Assembly: GCA_033002965.1 (NCBI GenBank)
Contig: JAURVB010013497.1
Location: 1 to 64,000, forward strand
DNA: 64,000 bases
From: Piper betle
Taxonomy: Eukaryota > Streptophyta > Magnoliopsida > Piperales > Piperaceae
Direction: 5' to 3'
Both the position numbers and the translations under genes were made by a program. Position 1 is the stretch's first letter, and every line of letters starts with the position of its first letter. The notes under the pieces were generated by a model, which was given only the letters and a program-made list of their open reading frames with translations, made no database searches and was not told the DNA's origin. Of this stretch, positions 12,201-24,419 are shown piece by piece.

Positions 12201-12962
12201 GATACAAGGGAATTTGATGGTGAGAGTGGGAACATTAACAAAGAAAGGGCTAATCAGGGAAAAGACAGAGTAAAACGTGAGAGGGGAATGTAGCTTTTCT
12301 GCTTCATTTCATGCTGTCTTCACTTCTTTGGAGAAAGCTGTGTAAGTTGAGGAGCACCAAACAACTCCCAAGGGAGGGAACAGATAAGCTTTCCCTCTCC
12401 GCAGAGAATGAGTGAGAAGAGAGCTGAAATGGGTAATAGAAGATTTTTGGTTTGCAAAGAGGGATAAGGGAACACAGAGAGATCATCAGAGAGTAGGAAC
12501 TAGGAAGCGAAGCATGCGTGCTGTTCTGAAGACAGGACCTGCTGAGCTAATAACCCTCCCAGACTGAAGCCGATAGAGCTGAAAATAGGCAAAACACGGA
12601 GTGGCGGGTAGAGGAGGTGAAAGGTGGTATCTTTTTGGGTTCAAGTAACAGACGCCCAGCTCAAAACAGAAAGAAAGTAGAGATCCAGCAGTGAGCGAGT
12701 GACAAAAGTCATGTAGAAGTTCAATTCGAAGTGTTTTCTTCTTTTTCTGTTTTCTTGGGGGAGATGGACCAGTGAAAATAGTGGAGATTTTGAACAAGAA
12801 ATAAGTTAGTACTAGATTAGTTTAGCAGGCTCTGATTGAAGGCAAAGAGGGGCGAAGATATGTTTGTTTGTAGAGTGAATTTTTGGCGGATGAGAAGGTC
12901 AGTGATGATGTGAAGGGAAAGTGAGACGACAGACAGACTTCCCAGGGAAGAGTAGCTGGGCA
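9262..12962. other. Long intergenic stretch, no gene recognised
   Basis: About 3.7 kb without a convincing coding region on either strand. Open frames are short, lack conserved motifs and do not join by plausible splice sites. The last few hundred bases before 12963 are the likely promoter and leader of the PADRE gene. I saw no tRNA, rRNA or obvious microRNA precursor. Confidence 0.5.
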
Positions 12963-13623
12963 ATGGGGCGCAAGAGCAGCTGCAGCAGCCCCGGCGAAGT
13001 TGGCGGCGGCGGCGGAGTCGGGCCGGCGACGATGATGGGGCTTCGAATGATCCAGTGCGGCCGTCAGACGGTGCACGTCGTACAGCCCGACGGCCAAGTC
13101 CGGCAGTTCGTCGTCCCCGTCCGCGTCGCCGACCTCCTCCGCCTCTACCCCCACTGCTTCGTCTCCCACGCACCACCACCCCACCTTCACCCCTGCGGCC
13201 GCCGGTGGATCAGGATCTAACCGGCGGAGCTCGGCCAACATCCTTCCCTACGACGCTCATCTCGAAACGGGCAGCATCTACGCCATCCTCCCACTGCCCC
13301 GACTCTTCCCCTCGGCGCCGCCGCTCTCCCCGCACTTCTGCTACTGCTTCTTCCCCTCCGAGACCTCAGCCCGGTTCTTCTTCGGTGGTGGCCTGGGCAA
13401 GGCGGCGTCCTCCAAGATCTCGCCGGACGTGGTCGGGGTGCAGACGCCGCCCTCTTCCGCAGCGCCGCCGCTCCCCCGGCGGCTGTGGGAACCGGATCTG
13501 GAGATCATTGCCGAGGACAAGGTGCTCGCTGTCGTCGGCGGAGAAGCCGCCGGAAAACGGGACGGGCCGAGCAAAGGGAGGAAGCTCGCTTCTGCCGCGC
13601 TTGACAGCCTCCGGTTGAGATAG
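12963..13623 (+). CDS. PADRE-domain (DUF4228) protein, frame broken once
   Basis: This is a small, stress-associated plant protein family of unknown biochemical role. The N-terminal part MGLRMIQCGRQTVHVVQPDG, then VRQFVVPVRVADLLRLYPH, is the PADRE signature. After a linker the frame continues with ANILPYDAHLETGSIYAILP, also typical, and ends in LASAALDSLRLR. The first half is in one frame and the second half in the next; a surplus C in the C4 run at 13179-13182 accounts for this. The corrected length is about 219 residues with no intron. The start could be 12963 (MGRKSS) or 13032/13035 (MMGLRM); the latter better fits where similarity begins. The coding part is strongly GC-rich. It is either a pseudogene or, as likely, a sequence error. 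Confidence 0.8.
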
Positions 13624-13752
13624 CGGGCCTTATGCGGGTTCCGGCGGTGCCCGATTAGTGAAATTTTATTTGTTTCAGTTTTTTTTCCTCTTTTTTTATT
13701 GCTTCGTTATTATGGATACTATATATGTAAGCTTTCCTTCTTCTTTTTTCTT

Positions 13753-13938
13753 ACTTTGCAGCAAAGATGTAGGTTTTCCCTTTTTTTATTGTTAATAATA
13801 ATATATCAGACTAAAGAATGTATCAATGAGATGAGAAAGGTGGGCACTTTGCAGCAAAGATGTAGGTTTTCCCTTTTTTATTTTTAATAATAATATATCA
13901 GACTAAAGAATGTATACAATGAGATGAGAAAGGTGGGC
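13753..13938. repeat. 93-bp tandem duplication downstream of the PADRE gene
   Basis: Two adjacent copies (13753-13845 and 13846-13938) begin ACTTTGCAGCAAAGATG and end GTGGGC. They differ by a few single-base changes and homopolymer lengths. The near-identity points to a recent duplication, probably within the 3' UTR or just beyond it. Confidence 0.9.
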
Positions 13939-15332
13939 ACTTGCATCTTCTACCTATGTCCTGCATTTTTTTCCTTCTGTTTTTAATGCCGTGCTTAGCA
14001 CTTCCAAATGTTAATGTTGTTTCATCTTGGCTCCTCACTTTTCCAAGCGTAAGCATGCTACCCTTTTGCTCCATCTCTTTCCTACAACCATCTATATCAA
14101 GTTTAGAAAAAAAACCAAGTACATATATTAGTCTTCCATTTTAGTTATCAGCCATTACCAAGATGCAGGGATTGATAGATATGGTCATATATGTATATGG
14201 ACAATGAAGAATGTAGCAATTTGGATTTTATGGTCTCTATACATGCCATTTTTTAAACAAGTGATAGAAGTTATCGGCTCTACCATTCCGATTTATTGGG
14301 ATCACTTCAACGCAATAGCTAGCAAGTGTTTGATCTATGCACTGGCTAAAGAAAGTCAAAGAACGAACTCAGCAAATTAGGTAAAATTGAGTCTACAGTA
14401 CAGCAAAAAAATAATATTAATAAAGAAGGTAAAATATGTGGAACATTTAGCATTGAGATGATCACTAATCTTTCTAGCACTGGCCGCAATCCTTGGACAC
14501 GTTGGACCAGATCATCTAACTGCGCCACCATATACGATCACTAATTAACTATTACCGTCGACACACACCCACATGCAACGGGATTATAAAAATGAAAACT
14601 TGTTTATATCATATCGATCGAATTCGTTAACTTCGCGACGCTATGTTAGAGAAGGTACATGTGCACTGCATGTGTCTTCCTACATTTGCTTGCGAACTTT
14701 GTATCACAGGTTTCTAAATGCTTGTTGCAGCTCATTAGCTTCCCAAGTATTTTCTTATTCTAAATGTAGAAGTGAGACAGAAGACATCACAGATTGATCG
14801 ACAAACGAGTCACTCGGACTTCTTGTTATATATTTGGCACAAAGTCGTGTTCCAGGGCGGCTAACATGACACAAAGTCCGATATATGCATGCGTCTTAGA
14901 GATTTGAAGGCTTCGAAATGAATGAATGGCTTTATACACTGCTCTTTTCATTTGCATTGGACACCTCAACCACAAGAGCATTGTCTCTCATGTTTTTGTC
15001 TGCCCTTTTCCTGTTTAAAGCACTCGGCGACGAGGGCTATAAAGCTTTGCAGCTTCGAGCAACTGAACAATTTCATAGACCAATGCGAAGGCTAAGAGGC
15101 TTATACCAATTAGGTTGGCCACAGAAACGGTGCGAACATGCCAAACCAGAGAATTCAACACGTAGGTACAAGAGGTGCATATACTTACTTCCCTGCAACG
15201 TCCAACTACATCTTTTCCTCTAAATGCGAGAAATGTTCGTTGGAACAAATTTTATCATATTTTGGCATCATGAACTACTATAACTACATCACAGCCCTCA
15301 ATACACAAGAAAAGATTTGTAGAGAGTGGACA
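13939..15332. other. Intergenic, one weak coding candidate
   Basis: Mostly AT-rich spacer. A minus-strand open frame at 15015-15248 predicts one hydrophobic helix (VANLIGISLLAFALVYEIV) followed by a basic tail. I do not recognise it and see no supporting exon, so it is not called as a gene. Confidence 0.4.
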
Positions 15333-18300
15333 TTATGAGCGAAGAAGAATTGGACCAGAATTCAGTGACATCCACGAGGTTATCACATCAACAAGCAGCT
15401 TTATATCTTTAGAAACCTCTGCGCGGAGGATCCTCGAGTCACCCCCAAACGTGTTCCCCACCTCTTTTGCCACAGCTTCCCACGGCGTTCCTACTGTTAA
15501 ATTGGCTAAAAGTTCTCCTCCTCTGTTAACCGCATCTGCTACAGCTGGTGGAACATCCGGAAGCATCTGTTTACAAAAATGGCGGAATGTTCATGAGATT
15601 TAGTTTCCTATATCTCAGCTACTTTTTACAAGCTCAATTTTTGCTTACAGGAGTTCCATAGTTTCATGAAAATTCATGGCGTTACTACTATATACTACGA
15701 AAGACCTTCTCTAACTACACTAATTTGTGAATATTCTCTTCCGATGATTCAAGACATAATTTTTTTAGGGAATGCAAAGACATCATCCATATGAATGGAA
15801 CTATCACAATATTTTCACCTGTTGCAATGGAAGCCCGTGATCCCCTGGTAGCATGCGGATAGACATATCTAAAATGGAGCTTATTGCAGACTCTGAGCTC
15901 AACACCTGAGCTAGTGTTGATGTTTCATCAATCAAGTCATCTTTAAACTTCACAAGAAGATTTCTTGGGATTCCATAATAAGATTTTATCTGTGTGTATT
16001 TCAAGCAACGTAAGCCATTGTAATAAACTGCTGAGACACCACAAAAAACAGCTGGAAAATTTATCTGATATACGATTGTCATAGTGATGTGTAACAGAGA
16101 AAAAAGCAGCACAAGACAACTTCTATTAGTAGTAATGAATACGTCCATTATCAACAATGAAATCACCTTCGGGACACTCTTGCCAAAATAAGAGATGCAT
16201 GACACAGACTAGCAAGAAATATAGGCATCTAACTCACTTCTCCCAACACACAAAAATAATCAGTGTAAGGGGAAATGCCGATACAATCATATAGACAAAA
16301 TAAGAGATTCTGATAAGAAACATATATATTTCAAAACACCAAAATATTGTGTTCAATTGTTGAGTGATGGCTAATATAAACAAGCTGATAAGATTTCATA
16401 AATTGAGGAAAAAAGTGTAAGGAGACATAAATGACAATAGAATAATTACTCAGAGACAAGAAAATATAATATGCTGAGGTTGCTCACCAGTCTGCGTGTC
16501 TCCTCTGGTTTTGGAATAAAATCTTCTCTTCCTTGAACTAGATCCATATACAAAGGTGGAAGTTGCTCAACAAGGGGGAGAACTTGTTTCATAAGAGGAG
16601 GACTGAGGCTCTCTAACTGTTTCATTGCCATTTCTGCCTGGAAGTATTAATTGCATTAACAGATGCAAACAGTGATGTATCAGACAAAGAAAAATAGTAC
16701 ATCGTCAAAAGTATTCATGAGCAAAGAAATTGAGTAAAGGAAGCATAAACCCCACTCCAACTCGCATAGCTTGAGATGATGTGAGCTGCGACAATAAGGG
16801 GCCAAAACTCTGGGCCATAGGCACAATCACTGGAGAAAATAATGGAATTGCTTGACTGGCCTCCTGCCGATTGGAAAATGCAAATCAATGATAAAAAATA
16901 TCTTAATTAGTTCAATGTTAGTATTATCAGTCCTAGTTGCCTAAATTCCAAGTATAAATTAAGTCCCTACATTCAATTCAGACAATTGCAACACACAACC
17001 AATAGAACCGTCATTTTTTATGGATGAATCTTCTAATAGCCAATCATATCAACCCATAATTCCATGAACAAACAAGATAGTACAACAGCCACGTTGAACA
17101 ACCATTCATTCCATAACTATTGACACTTAGTTCATTTATAAATTTAAGAGAACTTAACTATTCAAAACTATGCCTTCTCCCTTTCCAACCACTTTCCAAG
17201 ACAGAATTCAACCTTACTCCAAGATCAAAAGAGAATACAAATGTGAACCTTGTTATTAAATGACATCAAGACATTCCCACTGCGTTGAATTGCATATCTT
17301 GATCCTAGAAAGAGCAAATGGTCACCAAAAGAAAAAATTTGAAATTTAAATCACAATCCTATATATAGACAGAAGGTGGATACCAATCAACAAGTGGACA
17401 ACAGATCCCAATGAATGCCCAATTCCAAAAGTCGGAAGGTCGTTGACCTGGAAGATACTAACAAATAAAACAATGTCACGATCCACATATGTTCCTGCCA
17501 CGATCAATAATCATTCTTTCTAAAATTGGCCATACTGCAATAAAGTCTCGGATTGGTGATCAAGAAGTCTGCTTTTTCAGAAAAAAAATAACTTACATGA
17601 TTATGTAAAGAACGAAAGCACCTATCATATTTAAATTGTACTTCATCAGCTATGGAGAAATAATCAAACCCACTGGCATATGGTGTGGCAATAATCAAAA
17701 TTCCCCTACACATGCCACACATGATATTAGTCTCGATTGGCAAAACATAGAAACATTATCTGCTCACTGCTAAGAATAACAACATATACAAAAATAATAT
17801 ATACAGGTTTTCATGGTAAAAAAAAAAGAAACATCTGCATGTTTGAGTATTAAGGGTATAATTAACTTATAACGAAAGTATAAAACCAAAAAAGAGGATC
17901 ACCACATTCAAGAATTCATAATTTTACTAAAAAAGACAAACAAAATCCCGAAGCACTCACTTTTCCGATAGACACTCAAGAAACAAGCGGTAGGTCAACT
18001 GAGGAGCAGCTCCAACAAAAATACCTCCAATAAAATGAACAACGGAAACAGGTTCCAAGTTTCTGGGTTTCAGTACCCATGCCCCCTGCAAGAGAGTGCG
18101 CTTATATGTATATATATATATATAAGAAAAACTTTAAACTTTGGCACTGACGAATTAAAGCTTCATAAACATACAGATAAAATAAAATACACGAATATTG
18201 ACCAGGTAGTATTGACCTCAATTCTCATAACTACATCAAAGCTAGTCTCTAACAAAAATCCCATTCCAGCCTCATTCCAGTCCAATAAGTTGCTTAAACA

Positions 18301-18778
18301 AATCCTAGAGTAAATACACACACGCACACATAAAAAAGAAAAAGAAAAAGAGAGAGAGAGAGAAAGAAAAAAATTCATAAACGTATTATTGAGCATAGAG
18401 ACCTCAATCTCATTCCAGTCTCCAGAAAGGCTCCACCCAGCTTGAGATAATTTTGCAGTGTCGGTAATCACTCTACAGAAAAGAAAATAGGGATAAAAGC
18501 AATACAAAAAATGGTAGAGGATTAATGAAAGAGAGTAGTAATAGGTCAATATTAAATTAATCCGCATCCTCTCACTTTTCAATCCGGGAGTAGAGCTCAA
18601 TCCCGCGGCTATCCCCTGCAGCCGACTTCCCACCGCCATCATCAGCATAGCAGACTATATTCGGGGACGGCCTAGCCCGGTGGTGGAGGGGCAGAAAGTG
18701 GGTGACCTCAGGGCGAGAGGATCCCCGTAGGTGGGGAAAAAGAAGCGGCCGTGGAGCGGGGGTGACGGAGCAGGCCAT
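15333..18778 (-). CDS. DUF1350 alpha/beta-hydrolase-like protein, probably plastidial, ten exons
   Basis: This is a member of the DUF1350 family (At5g47860 type), predicted serine hydrolases of unknown substrate. Ten exons with consistent phases add up to 1290 bases (429 residues): 18778-18576, 18472-18403, 18085-17961, 17705-17597, 17447-17384, 17304-17249, 16863-16756, 16637-16488, 15989-15819 and 15566-15333. The N-terminus (MACSVTPAPRPLLFPHLR) is rich in Arg, Pro and Ser and lacks acidic residues, as in a chloroplast transit peptide. Motifs include VVHFIGGIFVGAAPQLTYR, IIATPYASGFDYF and the nucleophile elbow GHSLG at residues 179-183. Later come FIPKPEETRRL, MLPGDHGLPLQ and NLTVGTPWEAVAKEVG. 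No frame break was found. Intron 2 holds GA- and AC-rich microsatellites near 18310-18370. Confidence 0.93.
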
Positions 18779-18896
18779 TTAACGGACGGGGGAGGAACAC
18801 CGATCTTGCATTCTATTCACCCAAGGAATGAAGAAGAAGCGGGCGGTTGGTCGTTGGACTTTTACTTCACGGCGTGTCCAAACGTATACGCCTGCT

Positions 18897-19388
18897 CAAA
18901 CATTATACTCTACGTCCAAGTTTAACTCAAGACAGATATTAAGAGGGCCTGTGGGCTTGAACCGGTTTAATTTAGTGTACTCTCGAAGTTCGATCCTTTG
19001 TATAAAGAATAATATTTTTTATCATATTTTTTTATAAATTTTTTAATATAAATATAAATAAATTATAAAATATTATTATATAATATCAAATTCAAATAAA
19101 TTAATATATAATTACATTGTCTTTTATGTATAATTATATCAAATTCGAGATATTTTAGTTATAAATTAAATTTTAATATAAATTATACGAAAAAAATAGT
19201 ACTAACAAATATAAATTATACTAACTTGAACTAGAATGCATTCAAATAATTTTTATCTCAATTCGAACTCAAAATAAAATAAGCCAAGTTTGAATTGAGT
19301 AAAACTCGACTTGACTTACTCGATGAGCATCCCTACCTACCTATATTATTTACAATTATTTATTATCTACTATATCTATCTAATGATA
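18897..19388. other. Very AT-rich spacer, possibly an old small transposon
   Basis: No gene. The end around 19310-19350 (ACTCGATGAGCATCCCTA) resembles the terminus of plant hAT-type small elements, and GGGCCTGTGGGCTTGAACC near 18944 could be the other side. I found no clear inverted ends or duplication, so element identity is only suggested. Confidence 0.35.
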
Positions 19389-19935
19389 GGGTTTTTTATG
19401 CCAAGTGGATTTTATACCAAATGGATAATTTAATATATCGTCATGTGTTCTTATGATATGGGAAACCTATATATTATAGGAAAAATTAAACTACGAAAAT
19501 TTGGTGTTCTAATAAAATAGAAAAGCCTAATATTAGAGAAAATTAGGAAAACTAAAATTAGGAAAATTAGGTGTTCTAATAAAATAGAAAAGCCTAATAT
19601 TATAGGAAAATTGGAAAAACTAAAACTAGGAAAATTTGGAGAACCAAATTAAAGATTAAAAAAAAGAACAATTTAAATAAAGAGTTTTCCCTTCAAATAA
19701 CAAGTTTTTTATGCCAAGTGGATAGTGCAATATATCGCCATGCATTCTCATAAAATAAAAAAGCCTGTGTATTATGGGAAAAATAGGAAAATTAAAACTA
19801 AGAAAATTAGATATTATACCAAGTGGATAGTTTAATATATCGTCATATGTTCTCATAAAATAAGAAAGCCAATAAATTATAGGAATTTTTAAGGAAAACT
19901 TAAACAACAAAAATTAGGTATTCTAATAAAATATG
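19389..19935. repeat. Degenerate tandem repeat array, AT-rich
   Basis: Units containing ATGCCAAGTGGAT, ATATATCG(T/C)CATG and AAAATTAGG(T)GTTCTAATAAAATA recur several times in imperfect tandem order, for example ATGCCAAGTGGAT near 19398 and 19712 and TACCAAGTGGATAG near 19816. Copies are heavily diverged with variable spacing. The array abuts the start of an old LTR. Confidence 0.6.
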
Positions 19936-22900
19936 TGTAACACCCTGAATTTGCTTCACCTAAGAACTAGATCAGAACTGTTATGATCGAGTCAAGTCAT
20001 ATTTCAATCGATTAATTTGAAAGACTTGAATGAGAAATGAATTGAAATTACCCTCTTGGTATCTCGAGAAAGGAAAACACCACTAAATGTGCAGCTAACA
20101 CTTAAGAGGAAAAGATGAATGGATGTGTGTAACAACCTAATAAGGAGCTAAGTGCAATGACATGGCACGAGAATAATCAACATGCAACAAAAGTTAAAAT
20201 ATATATAAGTAAAATAAGGGATGCATAGATCAAAACAAATGCTAATGTTGGAATCTTAGTCTCACATCAAGAGATCTTATATCATATTTGATTAGCTGCT
20301 TATATAAGGAGCAGGTTAGAGCACACATCACAATACATCGAATAGGTATACATGAACACATACCAAACACAAACAAAAACACGAAAGAAAACAATGACGT
20401 GTTGAGCACAAGTGTGCGTGGCAAAAATTTATCCTTCCACCAAGCCCGACCCAACACACAGGAACACAAGAGCTACATATATAATAGAAAACCGTCAGCA
20501 GTGAGTATTAGTGGCCCAAAAAATAGTTAATACAAACTAACAAGTGTAATCTGATTTCCACGAGGAAGGAAAACCAATATATATAACTCCATGGGAACAC
20601 TCAAAGGGCATCTACTAAGGAGCCATCAAACTGCAGACTAGATAGCATCCTGAACTGAATTGATGTTGTGTCACACCATGCAAATGCCTCTCTTAGCAAT
20701 AACTGGTCCCACCTTTAGGAAAAAGCACATATCTTAATGTAACACCCCAAATCCGGTTCACACTCGTGAACCAAACCGGCATGTTACAGGCCCCGGTTAG
20801 GTCGGCTAACGCGAACCTAACTCGTGCGGATCCAATCTCGGCGTCTTAAGATGAAGATACGATCTGTCATGAATGAATGCATGCACAAAATCCTAACATG
20901 GTACTACATGAATGACATACAAATTAAATTTCACACCATCACAATTACGAGCAAAATCGATGAAAATTCTGAAGTAAAACTAACAGGGTCTCCCCTAAAA
21001 GTGCAATTATGGGCCCACCCTGTCAAAATAATATATATACAAATATATCGGCATGCATTAACAATCACACAAAATCTCATTTATAACGTATTCATTCTGA
21101 AACTCGGGTCTCAACCCACTACGCTTCCGCTGCTCAACTCTGATCATATTTTGCATTCTATTATCGTGTCTTAGCATTTCATTCACATCATATCATCATG
21201 CTCAAACATTTACTCATGTCATTCACAATATAATAACATAATAATACAATATTAAACATTCAGAAATCTAACATGTGTGTGTGTACAAGACCTCATTGCT
21301 CCTCCGTCCAAGCTGGCTCCTCCAACTCGTGATTATTACCTACATATAGTATAAAAACACGTCAGTAATAAGTGTTACTGGTCCGAAAAATAAAATAACT
21401 ATAACAAGCTGGCTATGAGAGCAAACTCTCATATGAAAGAAAACATCATATACTCCACGTGAACACTCTGAAGGGCACTACTGAGGAGCCACTGGGCTGC
21501 AGACCCGGTAGCATCCCGAACTTACTGATCTGCTGCTGGTACTGTGCCGCTCTCGGCACTTCTTTTTCAGTACTTCTCGTGAAACTTTATCCTAAGCCCT
21601 CTCCTTACCTCCATATTTCTCCTGGCCTTGAGCACGAAGGCCGAGTACTCTCAGGCAGTCGCCTTTAGTACCCTTTGAACCACAAGTCCGGACATGCGCT
21701 GTACTAAACAGTACCCGTAAACCTCCACGTTCTCCGGGTGTGAGGAACTCAAACGCGGAGTTGTCAGGATCCCTCGGGAATGGAACAGTCCGCTGGCACT
21801 AATCCAGAGCCCGCTTTGACTGTCACGACATCCTCTGCATGGTACGTGCAGTCGATTTCTCCATCTCTCGTCTCACAGAAACGCGAAAACTATATATATA
21901 TATAGGCTTGGGTAGGGAGTTATATAATAGGCCCGAAGGCAACTTTTGGTGGATCTTGTTTTCGAAATCAACCTCGAGGGATCTCATCCTCGAGGGGTTA
22001 TTAATCCGGAAAATGTTCGGTTAAATGGCCCGAGTTAAGTGGGATCCGATAAAACGCCACTTAACCCGTCCTGCAGGCAATAAATTAAACATACAATAGA
22101 AAGAGTAAATCAGAGACGAGTCCTAAACGGACCTGGTAGAAGCTCCAAGCGTGTCATCGCGCCTAGGCGGCGAGCTCCTATTCCGTACCTACACATCAAA
22201 ACTAAATACTAACGCCCGCTAACTAAATGATGCATCAACTCAACACAATTAAACACAAAATCATCAATCGTCAAATAACCATAAATATGAAAATAACTCT
22301 AACTCATCCTATTCATGACAATTTTATTGTATTTTTCCTAAGTTACATCATACACGATTATCATGCTCAATTTACTTACTTCATTAAATCACTTAACCTC
22401 CATGAACTATCAATCACATCATGTAACTTATCACTTCATCACTTATCCTCCATGCACTATCAATCACATCATAAATCAATCCTAGCATGTTGTGCTAACA
22501 ATCATCATCAATTTTAAATAATCAAATCGGAGGTAATTATACCTCACGTCGTCGGCAATCGGCGACGGCTAGGGTTCCGTCGCGCGTCTCGGAGCTCGAA
22601 TTCGGCGCTCCTCGGCGTCCGACGTTCGATCGAGTCTAACTGGGTGAGCTCCGCGGAAGATCCGGTGAATTCCAGCGAATTCCAGAAATTCCGATTTTCC
22701 GGCGGTTTTCCGACAGCTACTGGCGGTTTTCTCGGCGGCTTCCGGTGGTTTTCCGGCGACAATCGCCGGCGGCGTCTACTAGCCGGAAAGTGGTCGTGTT
22801 GGGTACCCTCGGAACCGGCTCGGCGAGCCCGACTCATCTATGACCTCGAGCGTGGCCAATGGAGGCGGCGGCTCGCCGAAAAACGGCAAAACAGAGCCGG

Positions 22901-24373
22901 CGGCGATGGGTCGCTAGATCCGGCCGGCCACGGTGGCGACGGCCTCCGTTCCAGTCGGGGAAGGTCGCTGGAAGGCTGAGGGTGCTAAGGCGACCGACCT
23001 GATCGCGGCGGCGCTGGTCGCCGGCGGCGGGATCGGCGACGGAAGCGCAACGCGGGCGCGGCGTAGCGGCGTGGTTTCTCGCGTCGCGGCGGTCCGATGG
23101 GGGCCGGACCTGGTCGGGGCGGCAGGGCGACGCCGTGGCCGGGCTGGGCGGCGTCGATCGGCGGCCAGGCGGCGTCGGCCGTGGCGGCGGTGGCGCGCGA
23201 ACAGGGGCGGCGCGGGCGAGGGTTTGGGGAAGAAGAAAGGAAAGGTCGAGGGTGTGTGTGGTGGCAAACTCGTAAATATTACTTGACTCGTCTCCGGCTC
23301 GAGTCTAATATAATAACTAAGTCGTATTAAATCCTAAAAAAAATTCATAAAAATCGGGAAAAATCCCGTAAAATCAAACAACACCACAACATTATAATGA
23401 TATGCTCTATGAACTAACAACCCACCCAAACTGCCCGAACGCGTCCTAACGCGGTAAACGGCCTAATACTAATTCTACGATCCACTATATATAAAAATAA
23501 AAAAAAAATGACTAGCATACTCTCATATATCTGATAACTCATTCTGTTCTGCTGTGTTCATGACGTTATCATCATATACTTGGGTATGCATGACCCTCAT
23601 AGCTCATACACGCGACTGACATCGGCTCGGTACACGTGTCCTGAAACTGACTCAACTCGAAAAAATAACGGTCGACCCGACCGGTTCTGAATATAAAACC
23701 CTAACTCGAATCGCGGGTTTACACTTAAGCCCTCTCCAAACCTCCATATAACTCTTGGCCTAGAGCACAAAGGCCAAGTACTCTCAAGTTGTCACTTTCA
23801 GTATCCTCTAATACTACAAATCCAGACATGCAATGTACACAATAGTACCCATCTACTCTACACCTTTCTGAGTGTGAGGAAGCACAAGATGTAGAAGTAT
23901 TATGGTCCCTTGGAAATGAAACAATTTTCTCACTAATCCAGAGTCTGCTACGACCTGATATGAGTCTGTTCACAGTATATGCATGGTCAAGTCCACCAAA
24001 TCTTAGCTCACTGAAAGCTCGATAAAATCTATATATGGGGCTAGCAAGAGAATCATATAAGTAGGTCTGAAGGCAACGTGAGGTGGGAGCTAAGTTCGAA
24101 AAGAACACGAGAGATCTCATCCTCGAGAGTTATTAATCACAGAATTAAAATATGTCTAAATGACTTGTGTTAAGTCAGATCCGATAAAATAGCCACTTAA
24201 CACGTCCTACGATCTAGAAATCAAATCTACGATAAAGTAGAGCTATAAAGCAAAGAAGAGTCCTAATGGACCTGAGGTCCAAGTTCTAAGCATATCGGCA
24301 CATCTACAATGAGCTTGGGCTCCAAAACCTACATTGGAACCCACTGCTCAATAAAAGATTGACAACTTTATAT
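19936..24373 (+). mobile_element. Old LTR copy split by a younger solo LTR
   Basis: The left part (19936-20737) begins TGTAACACCCTGAATTTG, a decayed version of the younger LTR's start, and runs through the same landmarks (AACACTC...GGGCATCTACT...GAGCCATC). The right part (23729 to about 24373) continues exactly where the left one stops, with CCCTCTCCAAACCTCCATA, GGCCAAGTACTCTCAAG and CTCATCCTCGAG. The younger solo LTR lies between, flanked by a duplicated CTTAA. The right limit is approximate because the 3' end is missing or unrecognisable. Confidence 0.75.
20738..23723 (+). mobile_element. Solo LTR (2986 bp), large LTR-retrotransposon family, copy 1
   Basis: It starts TGTAACACCCCAAATCCGG and ends CGGGTTTACA, with the TG...CA ends of LTRs. 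It is flanked by a perfect 5-bp target-site duplication, CTTAA at 20733-20737 and 23724-23728. There are no gag or pol frames, so this is a solo LTR left by recombination between two LTRs. It shares most of its length with the copy at 28960-31906. Superfamily is not proven; the length and TGTAACACCC start suggest Ty3/gypsy. Open frames in its GC-rich 3' third are composition artefacts. Confidence 0.9.
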
Positions 24374-24419
24374 GATACATGGTCATAGTGTGTGTTTGCA
24401 TCGATAAGAACATCAAAAT

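Noticed and set aside
15015..15248. Minus-strand open frame with one hydrophobic helix and basic tail
   Set aside because: No family recognised, no exon partners, and one hydrophobic stretch is easily random. Left as a possibility only.
22544..23330. Several overlapping 70-120-codon open frames on both strands in a GC-rich segment
   Set aside because: They lie in the 3' third of a solo LTR, recur in the second copy with frame differences, and have low-complexity Arg/Gly/Pro composition. They reflect base composition, not genes.
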